A stretch of 64,000 nt of DNA from NCBI GenBank assembly GCA_002507175.1, contig DAZE01000015.1, forward strand, positions 6,986 through 70,985, written 5' to 3'. The notes below the pieces were generated by a model, which worked only from the letters and a program-made list of their open reading frames with translations, did not search any database and was not told the origin of the DNA. Shown here one piece after another: positions 27,101-35,164 of this stretch. The first letter of the stretch is position 1. Every line of letters begins with the position of its first letter. The position numbers were made by a program, and so were the translations under genes. The DNA is from Euryarchaeota archaeon UBA558. Lineage in GTDB: Archaea > Thermoplasmatota > Poseidoniia > Poseidoniales > Thalassarchaeaceae.

Positions 27101-28100
27101 GCACTCGGATCTGGAGGGTAGCTGAGGCATCCCCTTGCGCGTTCGAGGCGACGACTTCGTAGTACTGCCATCCCGATTCCACGGTTGGGTTACCGAAGAT
27201 TACTCCTTGGTCGTTGATTTGGAGTCCGTCAGGCAATGCTGGTTGGATAGACCAAACATAACCGGTGCCGAGATCTGGGGCTGGGGGGATTAGGACATCT
27301 TCGCCGACCCTGAACTCGGCAGGGGTGTTCTCGTACCCAAACGCACCGGGCGGGGGCGGGACTATCGATATCTCAAGGTCGAAAGTATCCGACCCACCTC
27401 CATTGGAGGCCATTATGGCATACGACCCTGCTGCCAGGCTGGTTGGAGTCCCTTCTATCGCTCCAGTTTCATTCACTTCAAGGCCGTCAGGCAAGGGCGG
27501 GTCAGAGGACCATGTCAGGGGGAGATGTCCAGTCACCGCGGGTATTTCGCCCTCACAGTGATTCTCTAGGAAGCAGATGAGGGTAGCTTTTGGAGCCTCG
27601 ATTATCTTAGGTGGCTCGTACCCGATCCCAATTGAAATGGCAATCGATGAGGAGCCGGCGGGGTTGGATGCAACGATTGTGTACACAGTCTTGGGAGATT
27701 CCGACGATGGTTCGCCGGACAAGGTTCCAAGGTTTGGGTCCAACTCGAGTCCTTGGGGCAGTCCGGGGGTGACCATCCACACACTAGGGCCATCACCCAG
27801 GAAAGAGGGCGTCAGTGTTGTCATCTCAACCCCGACGTACAATGACAGGTCAAAATCGCCATAGTCCAGATTTGAAGGGCCCACCATCTCCCTGCACTCA
27901 GAATTTTCGTAAACCTGTGCGGACGTGCAATCTTGAGGCCTCAACTCAGATTCTAGGCAAGACTGCTCGGGGGATGATGTGATACACTCCTCCGAGGTAC
28001 TTGGATCATCGCTGGATTGAGTTGTGCCCAAACATCCGGAAATCGGTAAGAACGCCAACAAAAGAGCCATCAGTATTGCTTGGCCCACACGCCCAGTCAT
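24123..28100 (-). CDS. M60-like (enhancin-type) metallopeptidase lipoprotein with putative-Ig repeats
   Basis: 1,325 residues from ATG 28100; a GTG 75 nt upstream is in frame but would lie inside glyA, and the lipoprotein signal (ILMALLLAFLPISGCLG, lipobox ISGC) starts properly here. Residues about 85-500 hold repeats of the He_PIG type (LPDGLEVNETGAIEGTP and similar, six or so). Next is a ThuA/GATase-like segment (GGGLIMGGHSWYW). The peptidase has HELGH at 1066-1070 followed by NHQ and the third zinc ligand Glu1084 in GTTETTCNF, the M60/gluzincin arrangement. A fibronectin III-like domain ends the protein. M60 enzymes cut glycoproteins such as mucins. It lies 13 nt after glyA and overlaps the convergent gene by 23 bp. 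Confidence 0.87.
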   Translation of the reverse strand: MTGRVGQAILMALLLAFLPISGCLGTTQSSDDPSTSEECITSSPEQSCLESELRPQDCTSAQVYENSECREMVGPSNLDYGDFDLSLYVGVEMTTLTPSFLGDGPSVWMVTPGLPQGLELDPNLGTLSGEPSSESPKTVYTIVASNPAGSSSIAISIGIGYEPPKIIEAPKATLICFLENHCEGEIPAVTGHLPLTWSSDPPLPDGLEVNETGAIEGTPTSLAAGSYAIMASNGGGSDTFDLEISIVPPPPGAFGYENTPAEFRVGEDVLIPPAPDLGTGYVWSIQPALPDGLQINDQGVIFGNPTVESGWQYYEVVASNAQGDASATLQIRVLENPPGQVRYSESSAILRVGLQMEPIQPLEDYSVDSWSIAPPLPPGISINARNGTISGTPSSVSPQRYYDITGANSGGSTQVTITLEVKVQPPTGVQWPSFEISLFQGEQVSITPTNPGPVVDTWSADPPLPAGLQFLDNGTIQGTPITRHDWTFHSLWANNSGGSLQQRIWISVIDVEQDQSDLTQGLGVVDYPGYASPILPVGQNSFPIAVAGPDKIPVISGSHVGKGKMIGYGHESWVDLESNQTALTFALRAVQWACGPNAVVGLAAGAGFDSFSNELESKGHEATSAHPDDLTGLDCFVAEFWNGYDEGDDEKIIQFLMNGGGLIMGGHSWYWSYSNEDPAHEFPGNRLSEWTGLLVSNQPTSDDVDFDWGHHPLMTPRNAIIALNAYSDEDLTLDMQESGLISQCLSPLTSFVPYDYPGFWQSLHDFANQSGWSVIDADSGHEFGLDPLEDVSIMIESGLVSILPPTLLPSHPSHLEFPGPVTPSAPRIESNLTFQSNQTGLPREFGPANPRAMILHSTGLYAPPGEPVTVVVPQAIVDSGVSVQVGVHDDTLWHKSKIWRFPSIVRSYPIAETQFEVGNAFGGPIFLASPPDAPLGSTWVELRGAVEAPMYQHGTTSFSEWQSIRNRSAPWAEISSDQFIMSVPSSEIRGLDDPEELMDFWVEALEMEHELYGFMPWPRIERAAFDIQISAGWMHSGYPFMAHLVSAQEAVDLEHMESEGSWGMFHELGHNHQWNPSRLPGTTETTCNFASVYLMEDLVGLDLGHSALSPQQRHQRMESYFQGGADIDDWSVWTALDTYLIIKEEWGWAPITQALTAYYTLPTSEVPSTDQEEFNAWVLHISSASGYNLAPYHDAWGFPLYPSTHSQLLQYPAWVDDPVRGDYLAFDPIIRNLSAGSTTGSSTQVDWQVYDNGTDVTLTLFYGQSDHGNVEGDWPQQTDQGVASVGDWSHVVSGLDPSTTYHARLRAANQNGEIWSDPITWTTSN

Positions 28101-28113
28101 CTCATGGCCCCCG

Positions 28114-29394
28114 TCAACCGGATAGGGGGTAGGCTTCACCGGGTTCAAAACAGTACCTGACGACACTAAACTCACTCTTGAAGCGAGTAACGTCTCTCTT
28201 TACGGAAGCCGGGTCTTCGCCGTCAAGGAGCGCCCTCTGGAAATAGAGTGCCACTTCGTCCATCTCCTCCTTGCCCATTCCGAGTCGTGTGAGCTCAGGC
28301 ACCCCTAACCTCAGGCCAGAGGGGGAAAGTGCCTTGGTGTCTCCCGGGAGCATGTTCATGTTCGTGATTATCCCAGATTCCTCGAGGGTTCTGGCTGCCT
28401 TCTTACCCGCGCCCGAGTCCTGCTCCCCGTGTCTTGTCAAAACCTGATGGCTAGCGGTATACCCCCTATCCTCCGCCAACACATCAAAACCACGCGCTGC
28501 GAGTGACTCTGCAAGTGCCTTGGCGTTCCTTACGATATCCCGGGCGTAGGCCTGCCCAAATTCCTCAAACTCGGCAAGCGCTACTGCTTTGCCAGCAACG
28601 TGGTGCAAGTGGTAGGAGGAGCACGTGCCGGGAAATACCGAATTGTTGAGTTTTCGATGGAACTTCTCTTGATCAGAGTCCGAGATTAGAAACCCGCCTT
28701 GTGGGCCGGGAAATGTCTTGTGGCTTGATCCCGTCATCACGTCAGCTCCCTCTCGGAGGGGGTCTTGAAAGACCCCTCCCGCGACAAGGCCAAGAACGTG
28801 TGCGGCATCATAGATAACGGACGCCCCTACCTCATGGGCAGCATCGGCTAATTCTTGCAGTGGCGTTGGGAATAGGAAGACGGATTGGCCGAAGAGGGCT
28901 ACACTGGGCTCCACCTCTCGGATCAGTTCCGCGGATCTATCGATATCCGGCTCCATCCTGTCTTCGTTCCAAGCATAGGTATGGAGGTCGAGCCCCCTGA
29001 CTCCCACGGCCCCCATGTTCGCATGTGAGATATGTCCCCCATCAGCTGTTGAGACGGCTGTGATTGAGTCACCAGGCTTCGAAAGAGCCTTCAGCGCTGC
29101 TATGTTTGATACTGTTCCAGATATCGATTGAATGTTCACGAAATTGCAGTTGAATACCCTTTTCGCGGACTCTATGCCAATGGATTCTATTGTGTCAAAG
29201 TCGTCACACCCCTGGTAGTACCTCTTCCCGGGCAAACCTTCGGCGTACCTTCCATGAAGGTCCGACGCGACAGCCCTCGCCACAAGCGGGCTGAGTATGT
29301 TCTCACTTGCGATCATGGGCAGGGATGATGCATAATGAGCTCCAGAATCCCTTACTGATTTTAGAATCTGGTTGGCTGTTGACTCGTTGCTCAT
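28114..29394 (-). CDS. glyA: Serine hydroxymethyltransferase
   Basis: 426 residues from ATG 29394; the frame is open 222 nt further upstream but that part reads antisense to the divergent gene and shows no SHMT similarity. Family blocks: SLPMIASENILSPLV, GKRYYQGCDDFDTIE, VNIQSISGTVSNIAAL, YDAAHVLGLVAGG and the PLP-lysine site VMTGSSHKTFPGPQGG. It interconverts serine and glycine with a folate one-carbon carrier. The C-terminal third (DTKALSPSGLRLGVPELTRL) is normal. A TATA-like AAATTTAGG is centred 27 nt before the ATG. Archaeal SHMTs may use tetrahydromethanopterin, but folB-like and glycine-cleavage genes here favour a folate-type carrier. Confidence 0.93.
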   Translation of the reverse strand: MSNESTANQILKSVRDSGAHYASSLPMIASENILSPLVARAVASDLHGRYAEGLPGKRYYQGCDDFDTIESIGIESAKRVFNCNFVNIQSISGTVSNIAALKALSKPGDSITAVSTADGGHISHANMGAVGVRGLDLHTYAWNEDRMEPDIDRSAELIREVEPSVALFGQSVFLFPTPLQELADAAHEVGASVIYDAAHVLGLVAGGVFQDPLREGADVMTGSSHKTFPGPQGGFLISDSDQEKFHRKLNNSVFPGTCSSYHLHHVAGKAVALAEFEEFGQAYARDIVRNAKALAESLAARGFDVLAEDRGYTASHQVLTRHGEQDSGAGKKAARTLEESGIITNMNMLPGDTKALSPSGLRLGVPELTRLGMGKEEMDEVALYFQRALLDGEDPASVKRDVTRFKSEFSVVRYCFEPGEAYPLSG

Positions 29395-29416
29395 GTGTAG
29401 TGTGTGGTGAAGGGGT

Positions 29417-29425
29417 CCTAAATTT
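29417..29425 (-). promoter_or_regulatory. TATA-like element of glyA in the divergent glyA/TSP3 spacer
   Basis: AAATTTAGG on the minus strand, centre 27 nt before ATG 29394. The AT-rich core is palindromic in nature and could also serve the plus-strand gene that starts at 29438 or 29477. Confidence 0.35.
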
Positions 29426-29476
29426 CTGCGTTTGTCGATGCGCGACCTTGATGGGCCCTCTTCCCTTCTTGCGGCC

Positions 29477-31888
29477 ATGGGCAGCCGCCTAGCAACGACG
29501 ATAGCGATTCTACTGATCATGGTTTCCACTGGGCCCTTGGCGCATGCCAGCGATGCCGATGGAGATGGAGAGGATGATTCCACTGATGCGTTCCCGAACG
29601 ACCCATGTGCGAGCATGGATTATGATGGAGATGGCTTGCCTGATGATGTCGAGGCAGGGTGCACCGGCTTCGGGATAGTGGCCTTTACGTCTTTTGAGGA
29701 ACCTCTTAATGGAACGCAATACACCGACACTGGCGACAACGGCATTAGCCGACTCCTCTGGAACAATCCGGGCGAATCCCATGTCGCTCACAATGCCTCG
29801 GGAACGGGGGAGATTGGCTTCCGACTTCACTACGAGTCAACCGGTGGCGTCGGCCTCACTGATGGGGATTACTTCGGCACTGTGGAGTACACTGGGACGG
29901 TTGGCAGCTTCACAGAGGGTCAACAAGGCTATCAGATGTCGGATGTCGATGGGATCTCTACCCTGATACTCGACCCAGTTGATGCAGAAATTGTTCAATT
30001 CGATCTTTACGTCCAACAAAAGCTGACCAACGGTGTGAATGCAAACTGGGAGACCTCCGACTCAATCTCGGTTTGGTACGAGGGGGCCAACTCGGTGGTT
30101 TCGATCCTCAACACCACTGGGACGGACATAGATACCGCCCACGCCGGACTCTTGGGCACATGGACGACCTTCACAGTTAATGTGACTGGTTCCGGAGTTG
30201 GTTCTCTGAAATTTTCACTTAAATCCAATGCAATTACAGAGGCAATTTACGTGGACAATGTGACGTTTAGTGGCGGTACGACGCTGCTTGCAGACGCCGA
30301 TGACGACAACGATGGTTGGAGCGATGTGGATGAGGGTGATTGCGGGACTGATCCCCTTGACCCTGCGTCAGTCCCCTCAGACGGGGATTCCAACGGGATT
30401 TGCGATCTTCTGGAGGGGGGAGACACTGATGGGGATGGGATTCCCGATTTATCTGACAATGATGACGACGGCGACGGCTTTCCGGATATCAACGAAGAGG
30501 CCTGTGGCTCTGATTCAAAATTAGGTAGCGACGTACCGGCCGACATGGATGAAGATGGGGAATGCGACGCCAAAGACGTCGACATAGACGGCGATGATTG
30601 GTCGAATGACATGGAATTCGACTGCGGATCGGATCCACTTGACAACTCCTCCGTACCCAATGACATGGACAACGACGGACTAGCGGATTGCGTTGATGGT
30701 GATGATGACGGAGATGGTGTTGGTGATGATATTGACCTATTTCCTAACGACCCCTTCGAATGGGAGGATTCGGACTCAGATGGCCTAGGGGACAACACGG
30801 ACCTCGATGATGATAATGATGGTGTGGATGACACCGATGATGCTTATCCAAATGACCCAAGCGAAAGCGGGGACAACGACGGAGATGGCACAGGGGATAA
30901 TGCAGATTCAGATGATGACACCTGTCCAACTGCAATGGTCTGTGGGGAGGGGTTCTACCCGGGAGATGGGGTATCGGATTCAACAGAGATCGATTGCAAC
31001 TCGGATCCGTTTGATCCAACTAGCGTACCGGGAGACTCAGATGGGGATGGAGTCTGTGACTACATGGACCAAGACCTCGATAACGATGGGGTGATCGATG
31101 CCGACGACTCGTTTCCCAGTGATCCTTGTGCCTACCTTGACACAGACAATGACTCTCTTCCAGACTTCATACTAACAGATTGTGATACAGATCTTGTTGA
31201 AGATGAGGACGATGACGACGATGGTTGGTCGGATCAGGAGGAAGATGTTTGCGAATCAGAGAGCGACTTGGCGTCCATCACCCCCCAAGACACAGATTCG
31301 GATGGCACATGCAATAGTCTTGATCAGGATGATGATGGAGATGGGTTCCCGGATGAAGGGGATGCCTTTCCACTCGACGGCTCAGAGAATTCTGACTTGG
31401 ATTCCGATGGGATAGGGGACGTCGCTGACCTCGACGATGACGGGGACGGGTGGTCTGACGAAAAGGAGCAACGATGTGGTTCCGACCCTGGGGTATCGAC
31501 CTCAGTTCCAACTGACACGGATACTGACTCGATCTGCGATGAGTTGGATGTCGACAGGGATGGGGATGGATTTCCCGATGATGGAGATGACTTCCCCGGG
31601 GACAATGAGGAATGGAGTGACCTAGATGGTGACGGCACAGGGGACAACCGAGACGTAGATGACGACGGAGACGGATGGTCGGACCTGGAGGAGGTCGAGT
31701 GTGGATACGACCCAAATGACTCGGGATCAACTCCCCCTGACTCCGATGGTGATCTGATATGTGATTACCTGGATCCCTCCCCACTCGATGGGGCAGAAGG
31801 AGAGGAGTTGCCTGGATTTGGCATCTTGGTCGTCCTATCATCGATTCTCATTGCAGGTGTCGCCGCCAGGTCTGGTTCGAGGCGGTAG
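29477..31888 (+). CDS. Exported TSP3-repeat protein with PGF-CTERM-like sorting tail
   Basis: 803 residues from ATG 29477, which opens a compact signal peptide (LATTIAILLIMVSTGPLAHA); ATG 29438 upstream is a possible longer start. After a short acidic DGDGEDD motif comes a lectin/jelly-roll-like domain (about residues 55-270: IVAFTSFEEPLNGTQY through YVDNVTFSGG). Roughly 500 residues of Asp-rich TSP3-like repeats follow (DDDNDGWSDVDEGDCGTDP and similar), expected to bind calcium. The end is LPGFGILVVLSSILIAGVAA then RSGSRR: a PGF motif, one hydrophobic helix and a basic cluster. That is the tripartite form of archaeosortase A substrates. It is probably cut and lipid-anchored on the surface. 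No archaeosortase gene is in the window. Confidence 0.85.
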   Translation: MGSRLATTIAILLIMVSTGPLAHASDADGDGEDDSTDAFPNDPCASMDYDGDGLPDDVEAGCTGFGIVAFTSFEEPLNGTQYTDTGDNGISRLLWNNPGESHVAHNASGTGEIGFRLHYESTGGVGLTDGDYFGTVEYTGTVGSFTEGQQGYQMSDVDGISTLILDPVDAEIVQFDLYVQQKLTNGVNANWETSDSISVWYEGANSVVSILNTTGTDIDTAHAGLLGTWTTFTVNVTGSGVGSLKFSLKSNAITEAIYVDNVTFSGGTTLLADADDDNDGWSDVDEGDCGTDPLDPASVPSDGDSNGICDLLEGGDTDGDGIPDLSDNDDDGDGFPDINEEACGSDSKLGSDVPADMDEDGECDAKDVDIDGDDWSNDMEFDCGSDPLDNSSVPNDMDNDGLADCVDGDDDGDGVGDDIDLFPNDPFEWEDSDSDGLGDNTDLDDDNDGVDDTDDAYPNDPSESGDNDGDGTGDNADSDDDTCPTAMVCGEGFYPGDGVSDSTEIDCNSDPFDPTSVPGDSDGDGVCDYMDQDLDNDGVIDADDSFPSDPCAYLDTDNDSLPDFILTDCDTDLVEDEDDDDDGWSDQEEDVCESESDLASITPQDTDSDGTCNSLDQDDDGDGFPDEGDAFPLDGSENSDLDSDGIGDVADLDDDGDGWSDEKEQRCGSDPGVSTSVPTDTDTDSICDELDVDRDGDGFPDDGDDFPGDNEEWSDLDGDGTGDNRDVDDDGDGWSDLEEVECGYDPNDSGSTPPDSDGDLICDYLDPSPLDGAEGEELPGFGILVVLSSILIAGVAARSGSRR
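30292..31788 (+). repeat. TSP3-like calcium-binding repeat array (coding)
   Basis: About 500 codons of imperfect repeats built on D-x-D-x-D-G motifs, alternating CGSDP-x-D and SVPxDxDxDG units. Two cysteines recur per unit. The opposite strand of this region carries long but meaningless Ser/Pro/His-rich frames. Confidence 0.8.
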
Positions 31889-31952
31889 ATGCCTGTATGT
31901 CCTTTTTGCGACATGCGCAACGATGTTAGATGGATCCCGCCCGTGTAGTCCC

Positions 31953-33569
31953 ATGCCTGACCACCCTACGAACGAGCCAATACTGTCATACGCCAAAGAT
32001 AGTTGGGAGCGTAAAGCGCTGAAAGAAGAGCTCGACTTGCAAATGAGCACCGTGACCGACATACCTTGCATCATTGCAGGCAAGGAAGTCCGAACAGGAA
32101 ATATCGTCAAGCAAGTGATTCCACACAACCATGGACACGTGCTTGCCCATGTTCATCTCGCGGGTAAAGAGGAGATAGCCCAGGCATGCGAAGCAGCGAT
32201 TAAAGCCCAAGAAAAATGGATTGAGATTGGTCTGGAGGCACGATGTTCCATATTCGAGAAATGCGCCGATCTGTTGGCGGGGTCTTGGCGAATGCGTTCC
32301 AATGCCTCAACGATGTTGAACCAATCGAAGACCGCATATCAGGCTGAGATAGACTCCGCCTGCGAATTGATCGACTTCTGGAGGTTCAACTGCCATTATG
32401 CCAGAGGCTTCCACGACCAGTTGCAGCCTTTAGTATCCCCAGAGGGAGTCCTAAATTCAACCGAGATACGCCCATTGGAAGGGTTTGTTCTGTCGATCAC
32501 GCCATTCAATTTCTCTAGCATCGCTGCCAACCTTCCTAGCGCTCCAGCGATAGTTGGTTGCACGTCTGTGTGGAAGCCGAGTAGGAACTCATACCACTCA
32601 AACTACGTATTGATGCGCCTGATGATGGAGGCTGGTCTGCCACCCGGCGTCATTAACTTCGTTCCGTGTTCTGGGCCCGATATATCGGATGTCGCAATGT
32701 CCAATCCAGATTTTGCCGGTCTCCACTTCACTGGCTCGACAGATACTTTCCAAGGCCTATGGAAGAGAATAGGGCAATCTCTTGACATCTTCCGGTCATA
32801 TCCAAGAATAGTTGGGGAGACTGGAGGCAAGGACTTCATCGTGGCGCATCCAGAGTGTGATGAGGAGGCCCTCATAGTAGCACTTTTGAGGGGGGCATTC
32901 GAGTTTCAGGGTCAGAAGTGCTCAGCGGCAAGCAGGGCATACATTCCCTCCTCGGTATGGTCCAGGATATCCTCGAAGTTCTCTGATGAGGTCTCCAAGA
33001 TCAAGATGGGAGACGCACTGGACTTCACGAACTTCATGACCGCGGTGATAGACCAGCGAGCCTTTGACAAGATCAACGGATATATCGACAGGGCTTCGAA
33101 GAGGGGTACGTGTGAGGTTTTCATAGGAGGCGGATCCGATGGATCATCTGGCTGGTTCATCGAGCCCACCGTAATCGTCACAGAGGACCCAAAGTCAGAA
33201 ACCATGGTTGACGAGATCTTCGGTCCAGTCCTTACCGTGTTAATCTATGAAGATGAGAACTTCGAGGAGATCCTGAAGACCTGCGACAGGGGCTCGCCGT
33301 ATGCGTTGACAGGGTCGATCTTCGCGTCAAACGAGAAGGACGTCGAAACTGCAGCCAATGCCCTGAGATTCTCTGCTGGAAACTTCTACATCAATGACAA
33401 GCCCACCGGAGCTGTTGTAGCCCAACAGCCGTTTGGTGGCGCACGTGCCAGTGGTACGAACGACAAGGCGGGAGGGCCATTGAACCTACTGAGGTGGATC
33501 TCTCCCAGATCGATAAAGAGAACGTTCAATCCGCCACATGACTGGTCATACCCCTTCATGGAGAATTAG
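31953..33569 (+). CDS. 1-pyrroline-5-carboxylate dehydrogenase (aldehyde dehydrogenase family)
   Basis: 538 residues from ATG 31953, the length of the ALDH4A1 type; upstream in-frame starts would read into the preceding gene. Motifs: LSITPFNFSSIAANLP, SVWKPSRNSYHSN (NAD-binding), LHFTGSTDTFQ, the general base Glu in IVGETGGKDF, the nucleophile Cys in FQGQKCSAASRAY, and EIFGPVLTV near the end. It oxidises glutamate semialdehyde to glutamate in proline catabolism. N-terminal PFMEN-like features fit the stand-alone (not PutA-fused) group. No proline dehydrogenase gene is in the window. Its last 24 bases overlap the convergent glucosidase gene. Confidence 0.9.
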   Translation: MPDHPTNEPILSYAKDSWERKALKEELDLQMSTVTDIPCIIAGKEVRTGNIVKQVIPHNHGHVLAHVHLAGKEEIAQACEAAIKAQEKWIEIGLEARCSIFEKCADLLAGSWRMRSNASTMLNQSKTAYQAEIDSACELIDFWRFNCHYARGFHDQLQPLVSPEGVLNSTEIRPLEGFVLSITPFNFSSIAANLPSAPAIVGCTSVWKPSRNSYHSNYVLMRLMMEAGLPPGVINFVPCSGPDISDVAMSNPDFAGLHFTGSTDTFQGLWKRIGQSLDIFRSYPRIVGETGGKDFIVAHPECDEEALIVALLRGAFEFQGQKCSAASRAYIPSSVWSRISSKFSDEVSKIKMGDALDFTNFMTAVIDQRAFDKINGYIDRASKRGTCEVFIGGGSDGSSGWFIEPTVIVTEDPKSETMVDEIFGPVLTVLIYEDENFEEILKTCDRGSPYALTGSIFASNEKDVETAANALRFSAGNFYINDKPTGAVVAQQPFGGARASGTNDKAGGPLNLLRWISPRSIKRTFNPPHDWSYPFMEN

Positions 33570-35153
33570 AAACACGAGTTCCCCCGGCTCCAGCTCACGA
33601 TCCTGGCTGAAAGATGAACTGCTCCGAAACAGGATCTTGCCTCCTGGCATTCGCATGGGTTTGCTGTTGAAATTCAATGCCACCATAACACTGTCTCGGC
33701 CCCTCGATTTTACGAAAGAGAGCAGTCCATCATTCGATCTCAACTGTGAGACCTCACCTAGCCCCATCCATTCGTTGGCCTTCCTCATGCGGATCTGCTC
33801 CCTGTAATAGTTGAGCATGGAACCTGGATCTTCGTCTTGTGAATCGACAGAGTGCTGATGCCAGTCTCGTGGCATCGGCAACCATGGTTTCGATGTCGAG
33901 AATCCTGCATTTTCTCCCTCCTTTTCCCAAGGTATGGGTACGCGGCACCCATCTCTCCCCTTGTAGTCTGATTCAGGGGGCTGACGGAAATACGCAGGAT
34001 CCTGCCTTGACTCATCCGGTACCTCTGCTTGTGGCAACCCGAGTTCCTCGCCGTTATACAGGAAGATCCTCCCGGGTAGAGCTAAGATCAAAGATATGAG
34101 CGACCGGTATCTAGTTGAGATTTCGACGATGTTGATTAGCTTGCCTTCTTGGTCAGTGCTGTATCGACTCCAATGGCGAATCTCGTCATGATTTGAAAGG
34201 GTCCAGACCGGGAGCGAATTCGATATATCTGCAAATTTGAGGTTCTCAATTATCCTCTCAGCAAAGCCTTCTGCTGACCAGGGCTGGTGTAAGAAGGAGA
34301 AGTCGAACGCGGCATCTAACTGGTCCTCCCCGACGTACTCCAAGAGTCGTTCCCTCGAGGAAGTGTGGATCTCGCCTATCAGGAACCGCCTTGGGACGTA
34401 GTTGTTGGAAATCTTCCGCCATCTCCTGTACACCTCGTGGACCTCAGGTTGGTCCCAGCATGCGGACCAATTCCCCGCGAACGTCTCAATTTGAGGAAGT
34501 CCCGGTGCCTTATACAGCCCATGAGCGACATCGATCCTGAACCCGTCGACACCCAACTCATACCAATGCTCCAGGATCTCATCGAACCTTTCGTGGACGT
34601 CGGGATTCTCCCAATTCAAGTCTGGTTGGCACTCATCGAACATGTGCAGGTACCAACGTTGAGGTCTGCCTACCTCGGTGGGAAATTTGGACCATGCTGG
34701 TCCGCCAAACACGCTTTTCCAATCGTTCGGCGGGGTTCCCCCGCTTTTCCCCTTGCCCTGTCTGATGATGAACCTCGACTCAGCTTCGTGACCATCGCCA
34801 CCCTCCTTTGCGGATATGAACCAAGGATGCTCGGAAGAGACGTGATTGGGTACGATGTCAAGGAGGACCGCCATGCCGTGATGGTGGAACTCATCGATCG
34901 CATGCTTGAGTTCTTCCAATGATCCAAAAAGAGGGTCAACGTCGAAATAATTGGAGACATCATACCCATGATCCCCCTGAGGGGAGGGATAGGTCGGATT
35001 CAACCATATAGCATCAACCCCAAGTGACGAGAGGTACCCTAACTTTGATGTGAGCCCCTTTAAGTCCCCTATTCCATCACCGTTTCCATCCTTGAAAGAC
35101 CGCCAATAGACCTGATAGACGACTGCGGACTGCCAAAGTTCCTCGGAGGTCAT
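33546..35153 (-). CDS. GH13 alpha-glucosidase / oligo-1,6-glucosidase type
   Basis: 535 residues, no signal peptide, so cytoplasmic. GH13 regions: VYQVYWRSFKDGNGDGIGDL (TIM-barrel start and the calcium-loop form DGNGDGIGDL), LLDIVPNHVS, GFRIDVAHGL with the nucleophile Asp, FLIGEIHTSS with the acid/base Glu, and TLSNHDEIRHW with the third acid. The family releases glucose from the non-reducing ends of imported malto- or isomalto-oligosaccharides. It is the last gene of the malE-malF-malG-malK run, 11 nt after malK, so import and cleavage are co-expressed. It overlaps the convergent dehydrogenase gene by 24 bp. Exact linkage preference (alpha-1,4 or alpha-1,6) cannot be read from sequence here. 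Confidence 0.9.
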   Translation of the reverse strand: MTSEELWQSAVVYQVYWRSFKDGNGDGIGDLKGLTSKLGYLSSLGVDAIWLNPTYPSPQGDHGYDVSNYFDVDPLFGSLEELKHAIDEFHHHGMAVLLDIVPNHVSSEHPWFISAKEGGDGHEAESRFIIRQGKGKSGGTPPNDWKSVFGGPAWSKFPTEVGRPQRWYLHMFDECQPDLNWENPDVHERFDEILEHWYELGVDGFRIDVAHGLYKAPGLPQIETFAGNWSACWDQPEVHEVYRRWRKISNNYVPRRFLIGEIHTSSRERLLEYVGEDQLDAAFDFSFLHQPWSAEGFAERIIENLKFADISNSLPVWTLSNHDEIRHWSRYSTDQEGKLINIVEISTRYRSLISLILALPGRIFLYNGEELGLPQAEVPDESRQDPAYFRQPPESDYKGRDGCRVPIPWEKEGENAGFSTSKPWLPMPRDWHQHSVDSQDEDPGSMLNYYREQIRMRKANEWMGLGEVSQLRSNDGLLSFVKSRGRDSVMVALNFNSKPMRMPGGKILFRSSSSFSQDRELEPGELVFLILHEGV

Positions 35154-35164
35154 GTCTTTGTTCC

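Noticed and set aside
29395..29616. N-terminal extension of glyA
   Set aside because: No SHMT similarity, overlaps the divergent gene, and a TATA-like element lies inside it at the right distance for ATG 29394.
30247..31841. Long minus-strand frames (Ser- or His/Arg-rich) opposite the TSP3 array
   Set aside because: Repetitive GAT/GAC-rich sequence on the plus strand automatically gives open Ser/His frames on the other strand; no start signals or family likeness.
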